From Pseudonocardia sp. T1-2H (lineage in GTDB: Bacteria; Actinomycetota; Actinomycetes; Mycobacteriales; Pseudonocardiaceae), in contig NZ_JBBPCL010000001.1 in NCBI RefSeq assembly GCF_038039215.1, positions 1,240,001 through 1,304,000 of the forward strand: a stretch of 64,000 nt of DNA, given 5' to 3'. The position numbers and the translations under genes are program-made. Shown in pieces: positions 27,329 through 40,665 of this stretch. The notes below the pieces were generated by a model. The model had not been told where the DNA came from. It saw only the letters and a list, made by a program, of their open reading frames with translations, and ran no database searches. Position 1 is the stretch's first letter. Each line of letters opens with the position of its first letter.

Positions 27329-28097
27329 CCGGCGCCCGGGCCGGCCGGCGTAGCGGAGCGCGGTCCGGGGGCGCGCCCTCGGCGTTCCTGGCCTCGACGA
27401 GCGCCGGGCCTCGACGAGCCGGCTCCGGGAGAGGACCGGCTCTCCGACCGCGCCTCTCGGGTATCAGGCCCGCACGACCTCGACGTCGTCGAAGCCCTCG
27501 CCTCTCGACGGCGGGACCAGCTTCCGGTCCGCGGCGAGCACTCCCACGAGCGGCACCCGCGCCCGGCCGATCCGCCGCTCGTTGCGAGCCAGACAGAAGC
27601 TCGAGGGGCACGACCACGCCCGGCACCACCGGCCGGGACGCCGACAGCGCCCGCGATCAGCTCAGGAAGCTGCTGGAGCGTGACGCCCCGCTCTCGTTCT
27701 CGCGTGGACGTGCTGACGCTGCGGTACAGCGACCCCGAGACGTTGTCCGACAGGGACTTGACGACGGCGGCCCACAAGGTCGCCGAGGACCGTGGGCGGG
27801 TCGTCCTGACCGCACGAGGGCATTCCTGCGTGAGCTGCTCGACCGATACCGGCCGGAATGCGGACCATCGGGCCGCCCGCGTGGGTGAGGGATCTGCTAG
27901 TCCGGCGGCATGCGGAGTCGGCCCGACGGGGTCTTCCCGTCGACGAACGTCAGACTCCGCGACCCGGACAACACCCGCGAGCAGCAACGGAGCGAATGCC
28001 GCGGTGGCGTTGGACGCGTTCGGCCCGCGAAGCGCGGGGTACACGCCGGGGAGGATCTCGGCCTCTCGACCGGGTCGTCGTGATGACTGCGTCTGAG
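27329..28097. other. Gene-poor, probably decayed stretch between ANTAR gene and tRNA-Arg
   Basis: No convincing gene. Short protein-like pieces appear in mixed frames: on the minus strand LARNERRIGRARVPLVGVLA ends at a stop near 27474, and on the plus strand LRYSDPETLSDRDLTTAAHK followed by VAEDRGRVVLTARGH lies near 27720-27830. They do not connect into a reading frame with normal codon use. A weak hairpin (27416-27442) lies at the left end. The stretch looks like eroded insert DNA next to the tRNA; I cannot name the original genes. Confidence 0.5.
27416..27442. terminator. Possible terminator hairpin downstream of the ANTAR gene
   Basis: GAGCCGG and CCGGCTC pair with a 13-base loop, 88 bases after the ANTAR stop. 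The stem is short. Confidence 0.35.
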
Positions 28098-28171
28098 TGC
28101 CCCCGGCAGGATTCGAACCTGCGACCTAGAGATTAGAAGGCTCTTGCTCTATCCAGCTGAGCTACGAGGGC
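28098..28171 (-). tRNA. tRNA-Arg (anticodon UCU)
   Basis: On the minus strand the acceptor GCCCTCG (from 28171) pairs with CGGGGGC (28105-28099, allowing one G-T), the D arm has GCTC and GAGC, the T arm GCAGG-TTCGAAT-CCTGC, and the anticodon loop CTTCTAA gives TCT. The anticodon stem has one C-T mismatch at its loop end. The discriminator is A; CCA is not encoded. It reads AGA codons, which are rare in this GC-rich genome. A possible -10 (TACCCT, complement of 28201-28206) lies upstream. Confidence 0.95.
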
Positions 28172-28333
28172 GTGCTGCTCCGAGGGAGCTGCGGCATACG
28201 AGGGTAGCGGGTCGATGCGCTAGGGCCGAACGGCCGCCGGGAGTGGCCCCCGTCCGTGCGATCCACCGAAAGCGGGCGACCGTTGGTGGTGTCGCCTGCA
28301 ACGAAGAGCGCACCCTAGATCCATACTATGTGA

Positions 28334-29131
28334 ATGGCACTGGCACTCCGCTCCGCGATCGGCTCCGACGTCGGTCGCCGTCGCTCGGCGAACCAGGACT
28401 CGGCGACGGCCGGCGACCGGCTGCTGGCGGTGGCGGACGGAATGGGCGGACACGCCCACGGCGAGGTGGCCAGCGCGCTCACCATCGCCGCGCTCACGAC
28501 CCTCGACGACCGGCTCCCCGACGACCTCGGCGCCGTCGATCTGCAGGCGGAGCTCGGTGCCGCCGTCCAGGACGCGTCGAACCGGTTGGCCGCCCACGCG
28601 GAGCAGGACCCGGACACCCTCGGCATGGGCACCACCGTGGTCGCGCTGCTGTTCGACGGCACGCACCTCGGTCTCGCCCACGTCGGCGACTCCCGGATCT
28701 ACCGGCTGAGCGGGGGCAGGCTCCAACAGATCACGCACGACCACACGATGGTGCAGCAGCTCGTCGACGAAGGGCAGATCACGCCGGAGGAGGCACTGAC
28801 CCACCCGCGCCGCTCCGTCCTGATGCGTGCGCTCAGCACGGATCACCCACCGGAGCCGGACCTCCTCCTGCTCGAGCCGGAGGTGGGCGAGCGCTACCTG
28901 CTCTGCTCGGACGGCGTGACCGCCGTGCTGCCGGACAACGTCGTCGGCGAGATCCTGGCCTCGTTCCCGGACCCGGACGAGGCGGTCGCGCAGCTCATCG
29001 CCCTGTCCAACGAGGGCGGCGGACCGGACAACATCACCTGCGTCGTGGTCGACGTCGTCGACGAGCCGGACGCACAGCCGCAGGGCCGGCGGATCGTGGG
29101 GGCGGCGGCCGAGGTGGCCGACCTGCTCTGA
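28334..29131 (+). CDS. PP2C-family serine/threonine protein phosphatase
   Basis: 265 residues. Metal-binding motifs are all present: RRSANQDSATAGDRLLAVAD (with VADGMGGHAHGE), GMGTTVVALLF, LAHVGDSRIYRL, LLCSDGVTAVL and GGPDNITCVVV. There is no membrane segment or sensor domain, so it is a free cytoplasmic PstP/PphA-type catalytic domain. CATACT or TACTAT lies 4-6 bases before ATG 28334, suggesting a leaderless start. No kinase gene is adjacent. Confidence 0.9.
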   Translation: MALALRSAIGSDVGRRRSANQDSATAGDRLLAVADGMGGHAHGEVASALTIAALTTLDDRLPDDLGAVDLQAELGAAVQDASNRLAAHAEQDPDTLGMGTTVVALLFDGTHLGLAHVGDSRIYRLSGGRLQQITHDHTMVQQLVDEGQITPEEALTHPRRSVLMRALSTDHPPEPDLLLLEPEVGERYLLCSDGVTAVLPDNVVGEILASFPDPDEAVAQLIALSNEGGGPDNITCVVVDVVDEPDAQPQGRRIVGAAAEVADLL

Positions 29132-29155
29132 GCCGCGCCTCCGTGCCGGACACCG

Positions 29156-29788
29156 TCATCGTCTCGCCACCAGCCGGCGGAGCGCGACGGGCAGGGATCC
29201 CCCCGCGAGCGGTGTCAGCACCTCCGCGTCGACGAGCCCGGGCGGCCGCAGGCCGGCGGTTCCCAGGGCAGCGGGTGCGCCTCGCGCGGCGGCCTCGTCC
29301 GGCAGCGGCAGGAAGAAGAGCGCGCGGTCGTCCTTGAGCACGGCGAAGTCGGCCGAGGTGAGCAACCAGCCGGCGTGGTCCAGCCCCGCCGAGTTCGGCC
29401 AGCTGCCGCCGAGCGCGCGCCGGACGCCGGCCGTCCGCAGTTCCGCGAACGAGCGCACCGTCCCCGACGGGACCACCGCGACGAGCGTGCCCGCCGGACG
29501 GAGCACTCGTCTGAGCTCGGCGAACAGTGCGTCCGGCCGGGGCACCAGCGGGAGGACGAGGGACAGCAGGAGGGTGTCCACGGCGTCGTCGGCCAAGGGA
29601 AGCGTCTCCGGACGCACGGCCGCCGTCCGCCCGTCGATGCGCAGCCGGCTCCCACCGTCCCCGAGTTCGACGAGGGCGCGGTCGCGCGGCAACGCGGCGC
29701 GGACCCAGTCCGCCGCGGATCCCCTGCGTCCCGCGAGGGACGCCAGGAGCGGCGGCCCCACCGCGTCGGACACCTCGTTCTGCCTCAC
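29156..29788 (-). CDS. Class I SAM-dependent methyltransferase-like protein
   Basis: 210 residues from GTG at 29788. The motif order fits the C-terminal half of a small-molecule methyltransferase: TLPLADDAVDTLLLSLVLPL (post-II), LFAELRRVLRPAGTLVAVVP (post-III). The usual glycine-rich SAM loop is replaced by LVELGDGGSRLRIDGR, so binding may be weak or altered. CACACT lies seven bases before the GTG. It is divergent from the CopD-CtaG gene. Substrate unknown. Confidence 0.7.
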   Translation of the reverse strand: MRQNEVSDAVGPPLLASLAGRRGSAADWVRAALPRDRALVELGDGGSRLRIDGRTAAVRPETLPLADDAVDTLLLSLVLPLVPRPDALFAELRRVLRPAGTLVAVVPSGTVRSFAELRTAGVRRALGGSWPNSAGLDHAGWLLTSADFAVLKDDRALFFLPLPDEAAARGAPAALGTAGLRPPGLVDAEVLTPLAGGSLPVALRRLVARR

Positions 29789-29832
29789 GGGCCGCAGTGT
29801 GGCAGCGGGCACCGACGGAAATGCCACCACCG

Positions 29833-29855
29833 CCCGCGGACCGTCGGTCCGCGGG
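29833..29855. promoter_or_regulatory. Perfect inverted repeat in the CopD-CtaG promoter
   Basis: CCCGCGGACC (29833-29842) and GGTCCGCGGG (29846-29855) flank GTC. The right arm ends three bases before a -10-like TAGCCT (29858-29863) that itself lies six bases before ATG 29870. The repeat therefore covers the -35/-10 spacer, as an operator would. A terminator role is less likely because the flanking genes are divergent. Confidence 0.55.
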
Positions 29856-29869
29856 CATAGCCTGGATCC

Positions 29870-32044
29870 ATGGCGCAGACCACCGCCGAGCCGGTGACCG
29901 GCCCGAACGGTTCCGAACACTCCGGGAGGAGCAGGCCCGCCTCCGGCATCTGGGGCCTCGTCGGCCTCGGGGCCGCTGTCGCGGCACTCGTCGCGGCGGG
30001 GCTCGTCGCCCTCACCGGAGCCCGACCCGCCGCGAACCTCGGTCTCTCCGAACCCGGGCCCCTGACCGACCTCGGGCTGCCCGCCGTGCGCGCCCTCGCG
30101 GAGGTGAGCGCGGCGCTCGCCATCGGCTCGCTCCTCTTCGCCGCGTTCCTGGTGCCGCCCCAACGCAGCGGCTATCTCGACGTCGCGGGCTACCGGGCGG
30201 TGCGCGCGGCGTCGTACGCCGCCGGCGCGTGGGCGGTCGCGGGCTTCCTGATGGTGCCGCTGACGATGTCGGACGCGCTGGGCAGACCGGTTGCGCGCGT
30301 CCTGGACCTCGGCCTGCTCGTGGACCTGTTGCCCAAGGTCGACGGTCCGTCGTCATGGTTGCTGACGGCGATCGTCGCGCTCCTGGTGCTGGTCGCCTGC
30401 CGCCTGGTGCTGAGCTGGGGCTGGACCGTGCTCGCGTTCGGGTTGTCGCTGCTCGGCCCGCTGCCGGTGGCGCTCACCGGGCACTCGGCCGCAGGCGGTT
30501 CGCACGACGTCGCGACGAACAGCCTCGTCATGCATGTCCTGGCCGCGTCACTCTGGGTCGGTGGTCTGGTCGCGGTGCTGGTGCTCGCGGCGGCGAACGG
30601 TTCGACGTCCGGCGAGGCACTCCCGGTGGCCGTGCGCCGGTTCTCGAGAGTCGCCTTCTGGTGCTGGTTGGTGCTCGCGGCCACGGGGGTGATCAACGCG
30701 CTGGTGCGCGTGCCGATCGACTACCTCCTCGGCACGACGTACGGGACGTTGCTGCTGGGGAAGACCGTCGCGCTGCTGGTGCTCGGCGGCCTGGGAGCAC
30801 TCCACCGCAGGTACTCGGTGGACGCCGTGGCCCGGGGGGAGCGCGGCGCTCTGCTGCGGTTCGGTGGCGTCGAAGTGCTGATCATGCTGGCGACGGTCGG
30901 GCTGGCCGTCGCGTTGGGCCGCAGCGCTCCGCCGAGCACGGGGGCCGCGCCGCCGTCCCGGACCGAGGTGGTGCTCGGCTACGACCTCGCCGGCCCGCCG
31001 ACGCTCGCGCGTCTCGCCTTCGACTGGCGGTTCGACCTGGTGTTCGGCAGCCTCGCGATCCTGCTCGCCGTGCTCTACCTGCGGGGGGTCGTCAGGCTCC
31101 GGCGGCGTGGCGACCACTGGCCCGCGGGCCGCACGATCTCCTGGTTGCTCGGCTGCGTGGTCATGCTGATCGCCACGAGCTCGGGCATCGGCAAGTACGC
31201 GCCGGCGATGTTCAGCGTGCACATGGGCAGCCACATGATGCTGTCGATGCTGACGCCGATCCTGCTGGTCCTGGGGGCGCCGGTGACGCTGGCACTGAGA
31301 GCGTTGCCCGCGGTGGGACGCGGGGGAGTGCCGGGGCCCCGGGAGTGGCTGCTGGCGGGGGTCCACTCGCCGGTGTCCCGATGGCTCACGCATCCGCTGG
31401 TGACGCTCCCGCTGTTCGTGGGGACGTACTACGCGCTGTACTTCTCGGACCTCTTCGGCTGGGCGCTCACCGAGCACTGGGCGCACGTCGCGATGAACGC
31501 GCACTTCCTGCTCGTGGGGTTCCTGTTCTTCTGGCCGTTGGTGGGCATCGACCCGTCGCCACGTCGCCTGCAGCCGGTCGTCCGGCTCGCCGTCGTGTTC
31601 GCGTCGCTGCCGTTCCACGCGTTCTTCGGCGTCGCGCTGATGAGTACGAAGGCGGTGATCGGCGCGGAGTTCTACCGAGCGCTGGCCCTGCCCTGGGTGA
31701 CGGACCCGCTCGCGGACCAGAAATTGGGTGGCGGCCTGGCCTGGGCCTCCGGTGAAGGCCCGCTGCTCATCGTCATCCTCGCGCTGCTGATCCAGTGGTC
31801 GCGCCAGGACGAACGGTCCGCCCGACGCGATGATCGTCGGGCGGACGCGGACGGCGACGAGGACCTGCAGGCGTACAACGCCATGCTGCGCCGCCTGGCG
31901 ACGGGAACCGCTACGCCCGGCGCGGCCGAAAATTCTCGGAAGAATTTTCCGGACGCGAACGTTGACGACGAACGACGGTCGGACGACGTCGCAGAGGCTT
32001 CGGACGGCCCGGAAACCGAACGATCGGGCCAGGTCAGCGGCTGA
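29870..32044 (+). CDS. CopD-CtaG fusion: copper transport / cytochrome c oxidase assembly membrane protein
   Basis: 724 residues with some 14 hydrophobic segments. The first half is a CopD domain (NSLVMHVLAASLWVGGLVAV, then VAFWCWLVLAATGVINALVR), a predicted copper importer. The second half is caa3-type CtaG (GIGKYAPAMFSVHMGSHMML, MLTPILLVLGAPVTLAL, LTEHWAHVAMNAHFLLVGFL), linked to copper delivery to cytochrome oxidase. The fusion is a known actinobacterial form. About 75 hydrophilic C-terminal residues follow the last helix. The start fits a leaderless promoter (TAGCCT, six bases upstream). Confidence 0.9.
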   Translation: MAQTTAEPVTGPNGSEHSGRSRPASGIWGLVGLGAAVAALVAAGLVALTGARPAANLGLSEPGPLTDLGLPAVRALAEVSAALAIGSLLFAAFLVPPQRSGYLDVAGYRAVRAASYAAGAWAVAGFLMVPLTMSDALGRPVARVLDLGLLVDLLPKVDGPSSWLLTAIVALLVLVACRLVLSWGWTVLAFGLSLLGPLPVALTGHSAAGGSHDVATNSLVMHVLAASLWVGGLVAVLVLAAANGSTSGEALPVAVRRFSRVAFWCWLVLAATGVINALVRVPIDYLLGTTYGTLLLGKTVALLVLGGLGALHRRYSVDAVARGERGALLRFGGVEVLIMLATVGLAVALGRSAPPSTGAAPPSRTEVVLGYDLAGPPTLARLAFDWRFDLVFGSLAILLAVLYLRGVVRLRRRGDHWPAGRTISWLLGCVVMLIATSSGIGKYAPAMFSVHMGSHMMLSMLTPILLVLGAPVTLALRALPAVGRGGVPGPREWLLAGVHSPVSRWLTHPLVTLPLFVGTYYALYFSDLFGWALTEHWAHVAMNAHFLLVGFLFFWPLVGIDPSPRRLQPVVRLAVVFASLPFHAFFGVALMSTKAVIGAEFYRALALPWVTDPLADQKLGGGLAWASGEGPLLIVILALLIQWSRQDERSARRDDRRADADGDEDLQAYNAMLRRLATGTATPGAAENSRKNFPDANVDDERRSDDVAEASDGPETERSGQVSG
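31928..31949 (+). repeat. AT-rich inverted repeat inside the 3' end of the CopD-CtaG gene
   Basis: GAAAATTCT (31928-31936) and AGAATTTTC (31941-31949) pair perfectly around CGGA. It lies within the hydrophilic tail coding region and is much richer in A and T than anything near it. Confidence 0.6.
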
Positions 32045-32158
32045 CGCACGGTGCCTTCCGGGCCGACCGTTCGTCGCTCGGGGCCCCCGTGGCGATGGAC
32101 TGCACTGGCCGGCTGATCGGCCTGTTTTCGCAGGTCAGACCCCAAGTAGGGGGGCGAT

Positions 32159-32188
32159 TTGACGGCCCCGGAAGCCCCTGTGTAACTT
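32159..32188 (+). promoter_or_regulatory. rrn promoter P1
   Basis: TTGACG (32159-32164), an 18-base spacer and TAACTT (32183-32188) form a sigma-70-type promoter about 390 bases before the 16S gene. Confidence 0.65.
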
Positions 32189-32333
32189 TCTCTTCGTCGC
32201 CAGGAACGGACAGCACGACAGACCGGGACGAGCTCTTCGGCCCAGAGTCAGGGTCCGGGATGTGGGTGGCGAGCTTCCGGTTGGTGGTCCCTCCTGGTGG
32301 GGGAAGATCGGCCGGGCGCGGGAACTTCAGGGG

Positions 32334-32362
32334 TTGACGCCGCTGGGGGGCTTGCGTAACAT
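32334..32362 (+). promoter_or_regulatory. rrn promoter P2
   Basis: TTGACG (32334-32339), a 17-base spacer and TAACAT (32357-32362) give a near-ideal vegetative promoter about 220 bases before 16S. The transcribed leader that follows holds TTTGAGAACTCAACAGTGTG, the kind of boxA-bearing leader found before actinobacterial 16S genes. Apart from the two promoters, the 536 bases between 32045 and 32580 contain no gene. Confidence 0.8.
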
Positions 32363-32580
32363 AAGAGAGTTGCCTCAGGCCGGGTTGGTCTGGTAGGCTT
32401 CTGACAGACGGAGCCCCGGAGCTGGTTGCGAGACCGGTGATGGTGTGCGGGTGTCTTTTGAGAACTCAACAGTGTGTCGAGCTTGTTTTCTTGTTTGGTG
32501 GTTTTTGTGCCAGATGAGTTCGGCCGGCGTGGGACCCCGTCCCTGATGCGTCGGTCGGCATTTTTTTGTAGGGCCAGTTT

Positions 32581-37627
<5,047 letters not shown>

Positions 37628-37782
37628 TGACCCTGAGCACACAACCCTCATCACCCGATACCCCGGGAAAACCGGGGGTTCGGGGGTGGCGGGTTGGTGT
37701 TCGACCCGGGTCGGTTTCCCGTTTTCGGGTTCGAGGTTTCTCGAATCCGGTGGGGGTCGGGGCGGGGATAGGTGAATAGTGT

Positions 37783-37901
37783 TGTCGGTGGTTTTGGCGG
37801 AGCGGGGAACGCCCGGTCCCATCCCGAACCCGGAAGCTAAGCCCTCCAGCGCCGATGGTACTGCACTCGTCAGGGTGTGGGAGAGTAGGTCGCCGCCGAC
37901 A
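37783..37901 (+). rRNA. rrf: 5S ribosomal RNA
   Basis: 119 bases; TGTCGGTGG at the 5' end pairs with CCGCCGACA at the 3' end. It contains CCCATCCCGAACCCGGAAGC and GATGGTACTGCACTCG, standard 5S loops. It is preceded by a 178-base spacer after 23S. Confidence 0.96.
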
Positions 37902-37912
37902 TTCAACCTGGG

Positions 37913-37953
37913 AATGGTCCCGTAGCTTCGGCTACGGGACCATTTCTGCATTT
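37913..37953 (+). terminator. rrn operon intrinsic terminator
   Basis: A perfect 14-base stem (37913-37926 with 37931-37944) closes a TTCG tetraloop and is followed by TCTGCATTT, 11 bases after 5S. It is one of the few hairpins here with a T-rich tail. Confidence 0.93.
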
Positions 37954-38301
37954 CCGAGAAACCCCCGGGCGTGGGCGCGTCGATGCCCGCCGCGTCCGCC
38001 ACCGAGGCGAAACCGTCGCCGCGCACGCAGTTCTCCGGTCCGGCTGGACTTGCCTACAAGTGCTCTGTCCCCCGGGCCGCGGACATCGCGGTTCACCCCC
38101 GGAGCGGACGTTCCGGCGATGCCAGCAGGGGCGGGCAATCCTCGCACGAGCAGCCGACACTCTCGGCGGAAGCAGTCCTGCGGGGACTCGTTCATCCACA
38201 TCCCGCCTCAAGCATCCACAGGAACACGATCGGTCTCCTCGACGGCCCTCATCCGGGCAATGCTCGATGCGTCGCAACGAACGACGGATCGGAGCAAGGG
38301 C
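37954..38301. other. Intergenic stretch between rrn terminator and ssb
   Basis: 348 bases. The ssb frame stays open through most of it, but there is no start codon with support and no SSB-like sequence until 38302. I see no RNA gene or clear promoter box. Confidence 0.5.
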
Positions 38302-38883
38302 ATGAACGAGATGAAGACGACCGTGGTGGGCAACATCGTGAACGTCGTGAGCCGGAAACGTCTGAACGACGGCACCGAGCTGGCGAGCTTCCGGATCGCG
38401 CACAACCATCGCCGGCTGGACCGGCAGACCGGTGAGTGGACGGAGGTGGCTACGACCTTCATCTCCGTCACGTGCTGGCGCAGGCTGGGCCAGAACGTCC
38501 TCGCGACGTTCGCGAAGGGCGACCCGGTCATCGTCCACGGACGCCTGCAGACGCGGGAGTACGAGAAGGACGGCCAGACCCGCCTTTCGGTGGAGATGGA
38601 GGCCGAGGCCGTCGGGCCGGACCTGAACCGCTGCACCGCCGCCGTCACGCGGACGAGGCGCGACCAGCCCCTTCCGGCCCCGGGAGAGCACCAGGACGGC
38701 TCGCCACGGGACGCCACGGAACGAGACGGCCTCGCCGAGCTCCGGCCGGTCACCGGCATGCCGGACCGGTCGGAACCCTTCGACGACTACGGCGACGAGC
38801 CGTTCGACGAGGCCCGCGAGCGCTCCGGGCTCGACGACCTGGCGGATCTGGCCGAGGCGGGCGTACCGGCCGGAAGGTCCTGA
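38302..38883 (+). CDS. ssb: Single-stranded DNA-binding protein (second SSB type)
   Basis: 193 residues from ATG 38302, with GGAG seven bases upstream. The OB-fold is clear: TTVVGNIVNVVSRKRLNDGT, ELASFRIAHNHRRLDRQTGE and FISVTCWRRLGQNVLATFAK, then GDPVIVHGRLQTREY. The C-terminal tail is acidic but ends VPAGRS and lacks the DDDIPF-type tip that recruits replication partners in the main SSB, so this is likely a paralogue such as those used in competence, recombination or sporulation. It is 24 bases upstream of ettA. Confidence 0.88.
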   Translation: MNEMKTTVVGNIVNVVSRKRLNDGTELASFRIAHNHRRLDRQTGEWTEVATTFISVTCWRRLGQNVLATFAKGDPVIVHGRLQTREYEKDGQTRLSVEMEAEAVGPDLNRCTAAVTRTRRDQPLPAPGEHQDGSPRDATERDGLAELRPVTGMPDRSEPFDDYGDEPFDEARERSGLDDLADLAEAGVPAGRS

Positions 38884-38907
38884 GCAGGCCGAACTACCAT
38901 CGTTGTC

Positions 38908-40584
38908 GTGGCGGAGTTCATCTACACCATGAGAAATGTGCGCAAGGCGCACGGCGACAAGGTCATCCTCGAGAACGCGTCGATCAGCTTCTATCCGGGG
39001 GCGAAGATCGGCGTCGTCGGGCCGAACGGCGCCGGTAAGTCCAGCGTGCTGAAGATCATGGCGGGGCTGGACCAACCGAACAACGGCGACGCGATCCTCG
39101 CGCCCGGGGCGACGGTCGGGATCCTGCAGCAGGAGCCCCCTCTGAACGAGGAGAAGACCGTCCTCGGGAACGTGGAGGAGGGCGTCGGAGAGATCAAGCA
39201 GAAGCTCGACCGGTACGAGGCGATCGCCGAACAGATGGCGACGGACTACTCGGACGCGCTGATGGAGGAGATGGGCCAGCTCCAGGAGGAGCTGGACCAC
39301 GCGGACGCGTGGGACCTCGGTTCGCAGCTCGAGCAGGCGATGGACGCCCTGCGCTGCCCGCCGGGGGATGCCGACGTCAAGCTCCTCTCCGGTGGGGAGC
39401 GGCGCCGTGTGGCGCTCTGCAAGCTGTTGCTCTCCCGGCCGGACCTGCTGCTGCTCGACGAGCCGACGAACCACCTGGACGCGGAGAGCGTCCTGTGGCT
39501 CGAGCAGTTCCTCAGCAGCTACCCCGGTGCCGTGCTCGCGGTCACCCACGACCGGTACTTCCTCGACAACGTCGCCCAGTGGATCCTCGAGCTGGACCGC
39601 GGCCGGACCTTCCCGTACGAGGGGAACTACTCGACGTACCTGGAGAAGAAGGGGGAGCGGCTCGCCGTCCAGGGCAAGAAGGACGCCAAGCTGCAGAAGC
39701 GCCTCAAGGAGGAGCTGGCCTGGGTCCGCTCGAACCCGAAGGCCCGGCAGGCGAAGAGCCGTTCGCGGCTCGACCGGTACGAGGAGATGGCGGCGGAGGC
39801 GGACCGCACCCGCAAACTGGACTTCGAGGAGATCCAGATCCCGCCGGGTCCGCGTCTGGGCAGCACCGTCGTCGAGGTCGCGCACCTGGACAAGGGCTTC
39901 GACGGGCGCCAGCTGATCAAGGACCTGTCCTTCACGCTGCCGCGCAACGGCATCGTCGGCGTGATCGGCCCGAACGGTGTCGGGAAGACGACGCTGTTCA
40001 AGACGATCGTCGGGCTCGAGCAGCCGGACTCGGGGATCGTGAAGGTCGGGGACACGGTTCACCTTTCCTACGTCGACCAGAACCGTGCCGGCATCGACCC
40101 CAAGAAGAACGTCTGGGAGGTCGTCTCGGACGGGCTGGACTACATCCAGGTCGGCCAGACGGAGATGCCGTCCCGGGCCTACGTGGCGGCGTTCGGGTTC
40201 AAGGGCCCGGACCAGCAGAAGCCGGCGGGTGTCCTCTCCGGCGGTGAGCGGAACCGGCTGAACCTCGCGCTCACGCTCAAGCAGGGCGGGAACCTGATCC
40301 TGCTCGACGAGCCGACGAACGACCTGGACGTCGAGACGCTGGGGTCGCTGGAGAACGCGCTCGAGCAGTTCCCGGGCTGCGCGGTCGTGATCTCCCACGA
40401 CCGCTGGTTCCTGGACCGCGTCGTCACCCACATCCTCGCGTGGGAGGGCACGGACGAGAACCCGGCGGCCTGGTTCTGGTTCGAGGGCAACTTCGAGTCC
40501 TACGAGAAGAACAAGGTGGAACGCCTCGGGGCGGAGGCCGCGCGACCGCACCGTGTCACGCACCGTAAGCTCACTCGCGACTGA
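38908..40584 (+). CDS. ettA: Energy-dependent translational throttle protein EttA (ABC-F)
   Basis: 558 residues, the usual EttA length. Two ABC cassettes: VVGPNGAGKSS with LSGGERRRVALCKLLLSRPD and LLLLDEPTNHLDAES; then GVIGPNGVGKTT with LSGGERNRLNLALTLKQGG and LILLDEPTNDLDVET. The P-site-tRNA-interaction linker lies between them (LAWVRSNPKARQAKSRSRLD). There are no membrane segments; it binds the ribosomal E site and couples translation start to ATP/ADP. TACCAT (38895-38900) lies exactly seven bases before GTG 38908, so it may be leaderless even though ssb is close. Confidence 0.95.
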   Translation: MAEFIYTMRNVRKAHGDKVILENASISFYPGAKIGVVGPNGAGKSSVLKIMAGLDQPNNGDAILAPGATVGILQQEPPLNEEKTVLGNVEEGVGEIKQKLDRYEAIAEQMATDYSDALMEEMGQLQEELDHADAWDLGSQLEQAMDALRCPPGDADVKLLSGGERRRVALCKLLLSRPDLLLLDEPTNHLDAESVLWLEQFLSSYPGAVLAVTHDRYFLDNVAQWILELDRGRTFPYEGNYSTYLEKKGERLAVQGKKDAKLQKRLKEELAWVRSNPKARQAKSRSRLDRYEEMAAEADRTRKLDFEEIQIPPGPRLGSTVVEVAHLDKGFDGRQLIKDLSFTLPRNGIVGVIGPNGVGKTTLFKTIVGLEQPDSGIVKVGDTVHLSYVDQNRAGIDPKKNVWEVVSDGLDYIQVGQTEMPSRAYVAAFGFKGPDQQKPAGVLSGGERNRLNLALTLKQGGNLILLDEPTNDLDVETLGSLENALEQFPGCAVVISHDRWFLDRVVTHILAWEGTDENPAAWFWFEGNFESYEKNKVERLGAEAARPHRVTHRKLTRD

Positions 40585-40665
40585 GGGCCACACCGCCGCG
40601 TGATGCGGTGGTCGTGCGAGGTGCCGGACGGACCCGGATCGACGGGGTACACGGGAGGCTGCTGC

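Noticed and set aside
27858..28136. Plus-strand frame ending in SECPRQDSNLRPRD
   Set aside because: The ending is translation through the antisense strand of the tRNA-Arg gene, a known false gene.
38302..38883. Primary replicative SSB
   Set aside because: It lacks the acidic DDDIPF-type tip and is not in the rpsF-ssb-rpsR operon, so it is called a paralogue.
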